A stretch of 64,000 nt of DNA from Halobacteriovorax sp. GB3 (GTDB lineage: Bacteria > Bdellovibrionota > Bacteriovoracia > Bacteriovoracales > Bacteriovoracaceae): the NCBI RefSeq assembly GCF_028649655.1, contig NZ_JAQSLN010000003.1:372001-436000 (forward strand), read 5' to 3'. Under the pieces are notes generated by a model that saw only the letters and a list, made by a program, of their open reading frames with translations, had not been told where the DNA came from and searched no databases. Below are positions 35,340-44,233 of this stretch, piece by piece. Every line of letters begins with the position of its first letter. The first letter of the stretch is position 1. The position numbers and the translations under genes were made by a program.

Positions 35340-38300
35340 ATGAAAACAAAAAAGATATGGACAAAACTAATTCTCACTCATGCATTACTTTGGTCATCAC
35401 CAAATTTCATTTGGGCAATTGAACACAACGCCAAAAAAAATGCTGAGAGGATCGAAAGAGCAAAAGAAAATTTTGTTGAAAACGTTGAAAGAGAAAATGT
35501 TGGTCTCGACAAGTTGAGAGTCATTACAACCAATAATCCAAACATGACAGCTCTCGAACAGTTCAACGCCCTCAGTGAAGCAGAAAAAGAGGCCCTCGCC
35601 TCTGAAACAGAACAACTGGTAGCGACAAGTGGTTGTGAAGCAGTAAGCGTTCACAATGAAAAAATAAAGCAAGATGCTGAGGTCTTTGAAAAGCGTCTCA
35701 CCAATCAAAGTTACTCCCGAGACTCAGGTCATTTTGAAACAATTGAATCACTTAGACAAAAACTCGATCAGCAAAGTGGAACAATGGGCGCTCTGACAGG
35801 TGGGATTGGTCCATTAGCAGGAAATCAAGAAACAATTCTTGCTAAGCGCGATGAGATGAGACGTGAAATGTACAAGCTTGAACAACTTATGCCAGCTAAG
35901 CACGCAAGGATTGATAAGGCCGAAAAGGCCCTTGAAAATTGCTATGACGACGATGGAAAAAGACAATCTTATAAATGTAACAATGAAGTCTATGCAAAAA
36001 GAAAGCAAGAAGTCACCGACTCCAAGCTAGACTTACAGCTGACCATCAACAGAATTAAATTTCTACAAAATGCAATTAGAAAAATTATTATGAATGATGG
36101 TAGAAGAATGACGGCCAATGCAGACCAAGCAGTATCTAAGGCCAATGCTCAAGGGAAAACCGCTGAACAGACCTATGAGTTATTGAATGATGAAATAGCA
36201 GCGAAAGAACAAGAAAATACAAAGGCATTAGAGGATGCCATGCAGAGACTAGAACTTGCTAAGAGAAAGTCACGTGAAAACTTACAAAACCTTCAAATGT
36301 CTAATAACGCCGACTTTAGAATTTGGGACTCACTAAAAACACAACTGGCCGAAACATCTGATCAAGACCCGGCCAATATCATGAGAATTGAAAATGATAT
36401 TGATCTCTTAGCAACATCAAGCTCAGCAGTTAGCCAACTTCGTTGCCAAGATATCAGTGATGTCAAAGTAAAGTCATACCCACTCTTTAAAGCAGCATCT
36501 GCAAACTACATGGCAGCAATGATTAATGAGAGAACTGAGTTTACAAAAATGACAGCAGGCTGCTACCTCTCTTGTACAGGCATTGAGGACATTAAAGCTG
36601 ATCAGGCCAATGGTGGCCAAAAGTATCCACAATTCATTGGTAAAGACCTCTCAACAATTAAACCAAATTGTCAGACATTTGCAGGTCGCGATGGAATGCT
36701 CATTAATGACCCGAATCCTGATGATGATAAAGATGAACAAATCAAGGCCATTGAAAGAGCGGCCAATTTACAAAATAATCTTGTAACAAATGCAAAACTT
36801 AAAAAAGTACACAGAGAAGAAGTAAAGACTATGTTTACTGATGCCTATAATGCGGCGATGATGGAGTATTCAACCAAGGTCTCTCGTGTCGCGGCCGCTA
36901 CTGCTCAACTTGCAAGAGCAAAGGCCTGGCAAAATAAAGCTAAGAACTCAATTCTCATTTACATAGCCGTTGTTGCCATGCTTGCAACTTGTGCGAGTTG
37001 GAGTTGTCCAAGTGCTTACGCTGCAGCGGTAGCGATTCTTCTGTGGCATAGAAAGGATAAGAAAAAGGCAGATAAAGATGTTGCAAAGTGGGAAAAGAAG
37101 TTAAGAGAATCAAAAATGCACGGTCACCTTGCTTGTAACTACCCAGGAGAATCAACTGAGGCGATTACAGTCATAGACTTTGAAGGAAAAGGTAGAGATC
37201 CAATGGGACCAAGTGATGGATATTCTCTAATGGACATTACCGACGAGATCCCTTTTATTTACGATAAAAATACTGTTTGGGAATTGACAGATATGGCACC
37301 TCCTCTAAGTGGAAAAAAACAAATTATTGATAAGGCCACTTATGAAAAGAGATTAGATAAAGGGGCAACCAAAAGAAGATCTTATGGTGGTTCTTTCTAT
37401 GATCGCTTAGATAATATGAAAAATGATGTTGGGCTCAACTCTCAGGCCAGATCATATGATGTCTACTTAACAAAAAAGCTTGGTGCTTGGAGACTACAAA
37501 CATTCAATGCCTCTAAGATGATCGACTACAGACCGACAGTTCCAAAAAAGATGAATCTCATTCCAATGAAAAAAGAGAGTGAGACCACATACCAGTGGAC
37601 ATCATCGAGTTACAATGAAAGTAGTGGTAAAAAGATCGTCACAGACACTGGTTTTCCTGCTCCAGAAACGAGAATCGTCTACATGCAACAAATTATGAAC
37701 CTTCTCAATACAAACCTTGATTATATGGATGATACGATTGCCATGTCGACAATCTATGCCAATCAGTACGCTCAACTTCTCGCTCGAACAAGAAGCCATT
37801 TGAAGCTTGGAGATCAAGGACTTGAAGAAGATACGAGCAAAGCTAAAACTGTTAAAACCATGGAATGTGCAAGTGGTGCTTGTCAAAAAGCAACGACGTT
37901 GAAAGGACTGAATTTTAAAGCTCCAACGATCGAACTTGATAACACGACGGCCAACAAGAACAAGGCACTCATTAAATCAAACTCTATGGGAGCGAATACA
38001 GCAGGCGCTGTTGATATACAACAGACAAAAAAGAGCGCCATAAGAAGTAGAAATACATCGAAAAAACTCAGTGATTCATCACAAGACAAAACAAGTGGCA
38101 GTTCATCTACTTCTAATTCTCAAGCAAATAAGAATCAGTTTGGCGATCTCAATCGTCGTAGAAATGCAAACGGAGATCTTTCTAAGTCGTTTGACTCTAA
38201 TGGTTCAAATAGCGCTAGCAATGGAAATAGTTCTGGATCGAGTTCTCATGCATCATTAAATGGAACAGCTTCAGACTCAGGTTCATCAGCAAACTCGGCC

Positions 38301-38744
38301 TCATCATCGGCCAGCTCAAATATACCAAGTGCTATTTCTCTCTCTTCTTCACAAAAGAGCGCACTCAATAAAAAAGTAGATGAGCAATACCAGAATAGAA
38401 AAAAAGGAATTAATCTCGATTTTTCTAGTTATGATAAAACAGACTTTGACGACACAGGAAGTGAATTTAGCTTCTTTAAAAAGGACGGTGTCGATTATAA
38501 AGCTAAAACGAACGAGGATGGCTCAACGAGTATTTATGATATGCAAGGGAACTTAGTTGGAACAACTCAAGCAGGTTCAAATGGTTACGGTAGTTATGGT
38601 AGCTACGGAGCGAATGGAGCAGGAAGTTACGGATCAAATGGATATAATTATAAGAATGTTGCTCACCCAAAAGCGGGGCCTTCTCTTTTTAATATCGTAT
38701 CGAAGAGATATCAAAAATCTGCTTACTCAGTTCTTCTACCTTAA
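35340..38744 (+). CDS. large secreted coiled-coil protein with Ser/Asn-rich tail, 1134 aa
   Basis: The ATG at 35340 has GAGG 7 bases upstream and gives a signal peptide (MKTKKIWTKLILTHALLWSS...WA). Residues about 30-400 are strongly charged and coiled-coil-like (AKREEM/RDEMRREMYKLEQL style heptads). Around residues 538-572 lies a hydrophobic hairpin (ILIYIAVVAMLATC, then AYAAAVAILLW) followed by a Lys-rich segment. Residues about 900-1005 are Ser/Asn/Ala-rich low complexity, and near 1080-1105 there is a GYGSYGSYG repeat. I recognise no family. The next gene starts at the base after its stop. Confidence 0.85.
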   Translation: MKTKKIWTKLILTHALLWSSPNFIWAIEHNAKKNAERIERAKENFVENVERENVGLDKLRVITTNNPNMTALEQFNALSEAEKEALASETEQLVATSGCEAVSVHNEKIKQDAEVFEKRLTNQSYSRDSGHFETIESLRQKLDQQSGTMGALTGGIGPLAGNQETILAKRDEMRREMYKLEQLMPAKHARIDKAEKALENCYDDDGKRQSYKCNNEVYAKRKQEVTDSKLDLQLTINRIKFLQNAIRKIIMNDGRRMTANADQAVSKANAQGKTAEQTYELLNDEIAAKEQENTKALEDAMQRLELAKRKSRENLQNLQMSNNADFRIWDSLKTQLAETSDQDPANIMRIENDIDLLATSSSAVSQLRCQDISDVKVKSYPLFKAASANYMAAMINERTEFTKMTAGCYLSCTGIEDIKADQANGGQKYPQFIGKDLSTIKPNCQTFAGRDGMLINDPNPDDDKDEQIKAIERAANLQNNLVTNAKLKKVHREEVKTMFTDAYNAAMMEYSTKVSRVAAATAQLARAKAWQNKAKNSILIYIAVVAMLATCASWSCPSAYAAAVAILLWHRKDKKKADKDVAKWEKKLRESKMHGHLACNYPGESTEAITVIDFEGKGRDPMGPSDGYSLMDITDEIPFIYDKNTVWELTDMAPPLSGKKQIIDKATYEKRLDKGATKRRSYGGSFYDRLDNMKNDVGLNSQARSYDVYLTKKLGAWRLQTFNASKMIDYRPTVPKKMNLIPMKKESETTYQWTSSSYNESSGKKIVTDTGFPAPETRIVYMQQIMNLLNTNLDYMDDTIAMSTIYANQYAQLLARTRSHLKLGDQGLEEDTSKAKTVKTMECASGACQKATTLKGLNFKAPTIELDNTTANKNKALIKSNSMGANTAGAVDIQQTKKSAIRSRNTSKKLSDSSQDKTSGSSSTSNSQANKNQFGDLNRRRNANGDLSKSFDSNGSNSASNGNSSGSSSHASLNGTASDSGSSANSASSSASSNIPSAISLSSSQKSALNKKVDEQYQNRKKGINLDFSSYDKTDFDDTGSEFSFFKKDGVDYKAKTNEDGSTSIYDMQGNLVGTTQAGSNGYGSYGSYGANGAGSYGSNGYNYKNVAHPKAGPSLFNIVSKRYQKSAYSVLLP

Positions 38745-39311
38745 ATGAAGACTTTGACTATAAGATTAAAGAAAAACCAAAGGCCAGTGATCGAGACAAA
38801 TCAACTTGACTCGATCACTCATATTGAAGTCATTGCCCGTAATCATCAACACGTAGATTTCTCATTTCTTAAAGAGCAAATCAATCCCGTATCAATTAGT
38901 GCACTGACAATTAATGTCAAGGATCTGCGGATCCCCCCAAGTGAAATAAGTCTTTTCTACAATTTAAAATACTTGAAAATTATCAACTCAAAAATTGAAA
39001 AAATAAATTTCAAGTACTCGCTAGAGACGATCATCATGCCCAAGGCCAATTTAGAAAGAATCCCTTCTGATATTTATGAAATGCGAGATTTAAAAGTTCT
39101 CGATCTCAACGGGAACCGAATCAGCAAAGTAGATTCGAAGATAGAGAAATTGAAAAATCTTCAACGACTTAATTTAGATTGTAACTTAATTGAAAATTTA
39201 CCTGAGAGCTTCTACTATTTAGAAAAAATAAATCACTTAAGTCTTGATGGAAATCCTCTCACAGAAAAAACGAAACAAGAAATTTTTGATCACTTTGGAA
39301 TAGAGCTTTAA
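38745..39311 (+). CDS. leucine-rich-repeat protein, 188 aa
   Basis: The ATG follows directly on the TAA of the preceding 1134-aa gene, so translation is probably coupled. The C-terminal half has three to four LRRs of the 23-residue bacterial type (LKVLDLNGNRISKVD, LQRLNLDCNLIENLP, INHLSLDGNPL). No signal peptide is present, so it is probably cytoplasmic, in contrast to its exported partner. LRRs usually bind proteins. The 3' end shares TTAA with the convergent cNMP-binding gene. Confidence 0.87.
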   Translation: MKTLTIRLKKNQRPVIETNQLDSITHIEVIARNHQHVDFSFLKEQINPVSISALTINVKDLRIPPSEISLFYNLKYLKIINSKIEKINFKYSLETIIMPKANLERIPSDIYEMRDLKVLDLNGNRISKVDSKIEKLKNLQRLNLDCNLIENLPESFYYLEKINHLSLDGNPLTEKTKQEIFDHFGIEL

Positions 39312-39667
39312 ATACGAATGCGCTTATTTGTGGCCCTTAAACGCTCTAGTAAAGTGACGATCAAAATACGATACCACTTTGGTTGTGCATCGAAGATTCT
39401 TTGAAAACGCTCTCTTGGAATAACTTGTAAAACGCAATCATTAATGGCCTTCACTGAGGCCGAGCGAGGCAATTGATCGAGAAAGCTCATCTCCCCTACA
39501 AGTTCACCTGAATAAATCGTGCCAATTTGCACTTCTTTTGCACTTTGAGCACCACTTCTAGTATCGAAGACGCCAAGAACCCCTTCTTTGAGATAAAACA
39601 TGGTGGAAGACTCTTCTTTATGACGAACGAGATACTCTCCTGAATGTAGAACAATTTGATCACTCAT
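39308..39667 (-). CDS. stand-alone cyclic-nucleotide-binding domain protein
   Basis: The 119-aa protein is a single cNMP-binding domain: YLVRHKEESSTMFYLKEGVLGVF, then the phosphate-binding cassette GELVGEMSFLDQLPRSASVKA, then the C-helix. The Arg and Glu that contact the cyclic phosphate and ribose are in place, so binding of cAMP or cGMP is plausible. There is no DNA-binding helix-turn-helix, so it is not a full Crp/Fnr regulator. No ribosome-binding site is obvious. No partner gene lies alongside. Confidence 0.88.
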   Translation of the reverse strand: MSDQIVLHSGEYLVRHKEESSTMFYLKEGVLGVFDTRSGAQSAKEVQIGTIYSGELVGEMSFLDQLPRSASVKAINDCVLQVIPRERFQRIFDAQPKWYRILIVTLLERLRATNKRIRI

Positions 39668-39781
39668 AATTTTATTTTAATACTTTTTAGATACTTAGCA
39701 AGGGTTGTACTCTAAAAAATAAAGAAATCGTCTTTACTCATGACAATAGATTAAGTAGGAATAGCATAAAAGGGGATCGAT

Positions 39782-40906
39782 ATGATGAAGACTTTATTGT
39801 GCTTTTTTACTCTGATACTATTTGAAAGCTCATATGCTCTAAAATTAACAACTTACAACACAGGCCTTGCCCATGGCTATGTTCCGCTAGCGAGTAAAAG
39901 AATTAACCCTATTTTAAATTCTCTCAAGCAACATGACTCTGATGTACTGTGTCTGCAAGAGGTCTGGGAAAAAAATGATCGTTACCTCTTTCACGATGTA
40001 TTAAAAGAAACTTACCCGCACTGGTTTTTTACAAAAATAAAAAATACAAAAACTCAAAGAGCTCCAAGCTGTAAGGTGAATAACCTTTTTGGAAAAGATA
40101 AATTTGTTACCTGTCTTCTAAAAAATTGCTCTAATCTTCCAAGCGATGAGTCTACAAGCTGCTTAATGAATAAATGTCAGCACTCACTTATTAAATTGAA
40201 AAAAGATAATAAAGATTGTGCCAACGCCCTTATGGCAAAAGTGGGACAATCTCCTGTAAAAGCAATCTTTACCCTTTTAAACCCACTCTGGGCCCAAGGT
40301 CTCTTTGCCTATGGAGGTTCTGATGGACTCATGGTTTTTTCAAAGTATCCAATCATTAAAAAAGAAGTCGTCGATTTTTCTAAAATCGCTACTCTCAATA
40401 GAAGAAGGGCCCTTAAAGTAACGATTGAAAAAGATCAAAAAGAACATGCTGTTTTATGTACTCACTTGACGGCAAATCTTGAAGGGGAAGCTCCTTACAC
40501 AGGGGACTTCAAAAATTGGGAAGAAGAAAATAAAGAACAGTTATCTATCCTGCTCAATGATAAAGAACTTTTAAAAGAATCAAGACCCACTTATATTTTA
40601 GGTGATCTCAATTGTGGTTTTTCAAACCCAACAATTCCTCTAGAAGATGCCATGGTAAATTCATGTAACCAAATTCTAGAAAGTGATTTTTTCAATCCAT
40701 TTTACGAATCACCTGTTGGATGTACCTTTTGCCCAGACAACAGTCTCTTGTCACCGACAGCTTCACCAATTGCCATTGATCATATTTTAACGAGAAATGT
40801 TATGATAAGAGAGAAAAGAAGAGTTTTTGATGAATTAATTTTTATCGATGACAAACCACAAAATCTTTCTGATCACTATGGTCTCCAAATAGAAACTCAG
40901 GAATAA
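39782..40906 (+). CDS. secreted endonuclease/exonuclease/phosphatase-family hydrolase
   Basis: A signal peptide (MMKTLLCFFTLILFESSYA) precedes an EEP-fold domain of about 355 aa. Motifs are LTTYNTGLAHG, VLCLQEVW with the metal Glu, YILGDLNCG with Asp/Asn, and LSDHYGL with the catalytic His. A Cys-rich insertion lies at about residues 95-150 (seven cysteines), which would suit an exported protein with disulfides. Sphingomyelinase-type phospholipases and secreted nucleases share this fold; which substrate applies here is open. AAGGGGA lies five bases before the ATG, and a strong terminator follows. Confidence 0.9.
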   Translation: MMKTLLCFFTLILFESSYALKLTTYNTGLAHGYVPLASKRINPILNSLKQHDSDVLCLQEVWEKNDRYLFHDVLKETYPHWFFTKIKNTKTQRAPSCKVNNLFGKDKFVTCLLKNCSNLPSDESTSCLMNKCQHSLIKLKKDNKDCANALMAKVGQSPVKAIFTLLNPLWAQGLFAYGGSDGLMVFSKYPIIKKEVVDFSKIATLNRRRALKVTIEKDQKEHAVLCTHLTANLEGEAPYTGDFKNWEEENKEQLSILLNDKELLKESRPTYILGDLNCGFSNPTIPLEDAMVNSCNQILESDFFNPFYESPVGCTFCPDNSLLSPTASPIAIDHILTRNVMIREKRRVFDELIFIDDKPQNLSDHYGLQIETQE

Positions 40907-40936
40907 AAAAAGCTCCTTTAAAAGGAGCTTTTTTTA
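40905..40936. terminator. bidirectional intrinsic terminator
   Basis: AAAAAAGCTCCTTT and AAAGGAGCTTTTTT form a long stem with T runs on both strands, between the convergent hydrolase gene and the next minus-strand gene. Confidence 0.92.
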
Positions 40937-41575
40937 ATCTAAATCTTCTAATTGAGAAATGATTTTATTTTTAAGTTGATCGTAATTAATATCTTCTATT
41001 TCAACGATCACATCTTCACCATATTCTTTTGCTTCGACATCTTCTAAATTTGAATCACTTGCAATGCCAATCACCTCTTCTAGAGCAATAGAAACATCGC
41101 GATGAACAAAAGGATCAAGAGCATCAACACTTATTGTTACAACACTAGAAACAGCTCCACCAGAGCTTGTTCCTCCAAGAACTCCACCAATAGCAGCAAC
41201 TCCCCCATCAAGACTTGCCCCAGCTGCAACATAGTATGCGGCCGTGGCCTTCGCGGCGAGAATCATACCAAAATAGAGAGAGGCGGCAACAATGGCAACA
41301 TCAGCACCAGCAGCATAGTAGGCCTGTCTTTCATTCATATCAGCAAGAGACTTAATCTCTCGAGCTGAATAGGCCCTATTGATTCCTGGAAGTCTAGAAC
41401 AACTTAACTCCTCTAGATATTCACCAGCACACTCAGAAAACTCATATAAACCATTCTCAAGCCTCTGAGTCACAATGTAGCGATACTTTGTTTCTTCGGC
41501 CTTGATAAGCGTTCTTGCATCAACCAATGAACACATAAGAAGCGAGTAAATGACGAGAAGCTTTTGTATTTTCAT
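40934..41575 (-). CDS. exported hypothetical protein with glycine-rich hydrophobic middle, 213 aa
   Basis: The ATG at 41575 (AAGGA upstream) gives a signal peptide (MKIQKLLVIYSLLMCSLVDA). Two cysteines follow (SECAGEY, LSCSRLPG). Residues about 85-160 are Ala/Gly-rich and hydrophobic (AAGADVAIVAASLYFGMILAA, split around 100-125, then GGVAAIGGVLGGTSSGG), resembling one or two transmembrane or glycine-zipper segments. The C-terminus is acidic. This layout could be a membrane-inserting protein, but no family is recognised. Confidence 0.78.
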   Translation of the reverse strand: MKIQKLLVIYSLLMCSLVDARTLIKAEETKYRYIVTQRLENGLYEFSECAGEYLEELSCSRLPGINRAYSAREIKSLADMNERQAYYAAGADVAIVAASLYFGMILAAKATAAYYVAAGASLDGGVAAIGGVLGGTSSGGAVSSVVTISVDALDPFVHRDVSIALEEVIGIASDSNLEDVEAKEYGEDVIVEIEDINYDQLKNKIISQLEDLD

Positions 41576-41689
41576 GAAAATCATCCTTTTTAGTCTTTTC
41601 ATGAGAATATAAAGAATTCAAATAATTTAACGACACTTTTTGTAAAGATTATAGGAAATTCATTTAGATAAGCTATCAGAATTAAAAGA

Positions 41690-41710
41690 GTGCCCCCTTT
41701 AAGGGGGCCT
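41690..41710 (-). terminator. hairpin after the ClpB-like gene
   Basis: Read on the minus strand, GCCCCC, a five-base loop and GGGGGC form a compact stem, followed by ACTCTTTT. The T tract is short, so efficiency is uncertain. Confidence 0.6.
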
Positions 41711-41721
41711 TCTATGACAGG

Positions 41722-44091
41722 TTAACGGATAGAAATGGACTGATCTTTTTTAGACCAAGAAAGAGTGTACTTCCCACTTTTTAACTCATCTTTTAAAATA
41801 AGCTTAGAAAGAGGTCTTGTGACAAGCTTATTAAATACACTTTGAAGTGGTCTTGCTCCAAATCGAGGATCGTGCCCCTTTAGTGCAATTTCTTTTAAAG
41901 AGCATTCATCTAATTCAATCGAAACCTCTTTGCTAGAAAGCCTCTCATTAAGAAGTTTAACTTGTTTTAGAACAAGAGATTCCATGATCGACTCGTCCAA
42001 TTCATGATAGTCTAAAACAGCATCAAGACGACCGAGGACTTCAGGTTTAAAATCGTGCTCAATATTCTTAGAGTTTGTCGTCAGAAGAATAATAGTATTT
42101 TTAAAGTCAATTGTTCTTCCTTTGTTATCTGTTAAGCGACCGTCATCAAGAATTTGCAACAAAATATCAGAAAAGTCGAAATGTGCCTTTTCAATTTCAT
42201 CAAAGAGAATAACTGAATACGGTTTTCTTCTCACTGCTTCTGTTAAAATACCTCCGTCATCGTGCCCAATATAACCGGCAGGAGCACCAATGAGCTTTGC
42301 GACATCATGCTTTTGTGAATACTCCGATAAGTCAAATCGCAGAAGATTCGCTTCGCTATCAAAGAGAAATTGAGTGAGCGCCTTGGCCGTTTCTGTTTTC
42401 CCCACTCCGCTTGGACCTTTAAGTAAGAAAGAGCCGAGTGGTCGCGTAGGATCAGTTAATCCAGCGTGAGCAGATATAAGGGTCTCATGGATTTCGTTTA
42501 AGGCCTCATCCTGTCCAAAAACACGCTCAGTCAAAAACTCTCCAAGACGAAGGATATTTTCCTGTTTCGATTTAAGAATTTTTTCTACAGGAATTCCCTG
42601 CTGTCTTGAAATAACTTGAGCGATATTAACTTTATTTAAAACCCAATCGTGAGAGCACTCATTCAATTCTTTTTCGAGCTCGGGTATCACGCTATACTTC
42701 AATTCTCCGGCCTTATCAAACTCTCCTTTCCTTTCGGCCTGCTCTAATTCGAAACGGTATTTATCAAGTTGATTCTTAACATCACTAACACGCTTCAGGG
42801 CATAGACCTCTTTTTCCCATTTCTCTTTTTCGCTATTAAAATCAGCTTCGAGAACTTCGATATCTTTCAATTCACTTTCTTTAAGCTTGCCAACTTGGGC
42901 ATAGATTTTTTTCTGACGAATCTCTGATTGGAGTTCAACTAATTTTGAAGGCATGGCCTCGGCCGATAGTTTGAGTGCCGAAGCGGCCTCATCAACCAAA
43001 TCAATGGCCTTATCAGGTAAGTTTTTATCTGTGATATATTGGTCAGATAAAACAACTGCATTATAGATAGCATCTTCACCTATTTTAATCCCATGATGAA
43101 TCTCTAGTTTCTCCTTCAAACCCATAAGTATTTCAATAGAGTCCTCTTTTGACGGTTCATTAACAGGAACAGGGCGAAAGCGACGATCGAGAGCAGAATC
43201 ACCTAAAATAAATTTTTGATATTCATCATAAGTTGTCGCCCCAATACAATTGAGTTCACCGCGTGCAAGGGCCGGTTTTAGCAAGTTAGCAGCATCCATC
43301 GCACCATCAGTTTTACCTGCACCAACAAGCTGATGCATTTCATCGATAAAGAGGATGCTCTCTTGTGCCTTTGCTTTTAGAAATTTCAAAAGGTTTTGAA
43401 GGCGTTCTTCAAACTCTCCACGAAACTTTGTGCCCGCCATTAAAGAACCCATATCGAGAGTGTAAACAACTTTGCCCTCTAAAACATCGGGGACATTTCC
43501 TTTGACAATCGCCTCTGCAAGACCTTCAACAATGGCCGTTTTCCCGACCCCAGCAGGACCAACCAGTACGGGGTTATTCTTCGAACGTCTCCCTAAAATT
43601 TCCATAACAGCACGAATCTCTTTTGTTCGACCGATAACGGGATCTAGCTTTCCTTGCATAGCAAGTTCGTTTAAGTTCACAAGGAAGCTTGGGACCTCAT
43701 GTTCTTCTTCATCAGAATCAAGAGAGAGTAATGCGTAGTCGAGATCTAGGTTTTTAAAAACTTGAGGTAAGAATTTAACTAAATCTTTTTCGCTAATCTC
43801 ATCTCGCTGAGATTGAATCGCATGACTTGAAGCATAAGTTAACCACTCAGAAAAGCGAGCGCTCGCTCTTACCTGATCAAGCGCCATTTGATTGGTAACG
43901 CTTGGAATTTTATCAAGTTCTAAAGTGATATCCTTTTTATATTTTTTAAAGACACGTGAGAGATACGAAGAAGGGTGTGAAATTAACCCAAAGAGTAAAT
44001 GCTCTGGCCATAGTTCAGAGTTCTTTCTCTTGAGTACCTCTGCTTGCGCTAAATCGAGCGCACCTGCAACGATTGAGTCAAATTTATTCAT
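41722..44091 (-). CDS. ClpB-like double AAA+ ATPase with a shortened second ATPase domain
   Basis: The 789-aa protein has a Clp N-domain (about 1-140), NBD1 ([20 protein letters not shown], Arg finger in DRRFRP), a nearly full-length M-domain ending [15 protein letters not shown], and NBD2 ([18 protein letters not shown]). The M-domain marks it as a disaggregase-type ClpB rather than ClpA/ClpC. It is about 70 residues shorter than E. coli ClpB. About 20 of these are lost between sensor 1 (LLTTNS) and [10 protein letters not shown], where ClpB reads FRPEFINRID. No ClpP-docking loop is visible. It may be a specialised paralogue. AGGGAGG precedes the ATG. Confidence 0.9.
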   Translation of the reverse strand: MNKFDSIVAGALDLAQAEVLKRKNSELWPEHLLFGLISHPSSYLSRVFKKYKKDITLELDKIPSVTNQMALDQVRASARFSEWLTYASSHAIQSQRDEISEKDLVKFLPQVFKNLDLDYALLSLDSDEEEHEVPSFLVNLNELAMQGKLDPVIGRTKEIRAVMEILGRRSKNNPVLVGPAGVGKTAIVEGLAEAIVKGNVPDVLEGKVVYTLDMGSLMAGTKFRGEFEERLQNLLKFLKAKAQESILFIDEMHQLVGAGKTDGAMDAANLLKPALARGELNCIGATTYDEYQKFILGDSALDRRFRPVPVNEPSKEDSIEILMGLKEKLEIHHGIKIGEDAIYNAVVLSDQYITDKNLPDKAIDLVDEAASALKLSAEAMPSKLVELQSEIRQKKIYAQVGKLKESELKDIEVLEADFNSEKEKWEKEVYALKRVSDVKNQLDKYRFELEQAERKGEFDKAGELKYSVIPELEKELNECSHDWVLNKVNIAQVISRQQGIPVEKILKSKQENILRLGEFLTERVFGQDEALNEIHETLISAHAGLTDPTRPLGSFLLKGPSGVGKTETAKALTQFLFDSEANLLRFDLSEYSQKHDVAKLIGAPAGYIGHDDGGILTEAVRRKPYSVILFDEIEKAHFDFSDILLQILDDGRLTDNKGRTIDFKNTIILLTTNSKNIEHDFKPEVLGRLDAVLDYHELDESIMESLVLKQVKLLNERLSSKEVSIELDECSLKEIALKGHDPRFGARPLQSVFNKLVTRPLSKLILKDELKSGKYTLSWSKKDQSISIR

Positions 44092-44122
44092 AAATCCTCC
44101 CTATCAAAAGTGATTTCTATTA

Positions 44123-44152
44123 TTAAGATGTGTTCGAAAAAACTAATGTCAA
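44123..44152 (-). promoter_or_regulatory. candidate promoter of the ClpB-like gene
   Basis: A perfect TTGACA lies on the minus strand at 44147-44152, with TCTTAA 18 bases further on. The -10 is poor, and no sigma-32-type CCCCAT box is seen. Confidence 0.35.
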
Positions 44153-44233
44153 GACTAGAAAATAAAAAAGCTTTTTTTACTTTTCAAATGATCTTCATTA
44201 AAATTTAAAAAACCCCGATTTTTAAGGACTTTT

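Noticed and set aside
39308-39667. Crp/Fnr transcription factor
   Set aside because: The protein ends after the nucleotide-binding domain and has no helix-turn-helix.
41722-44091. ClpA or ClpC (ClpP partner) for the double AAA+ protein
   Set aside because: A nearly full ClpB-type M-domain is present and no ClpP-docking loop motif is visible.
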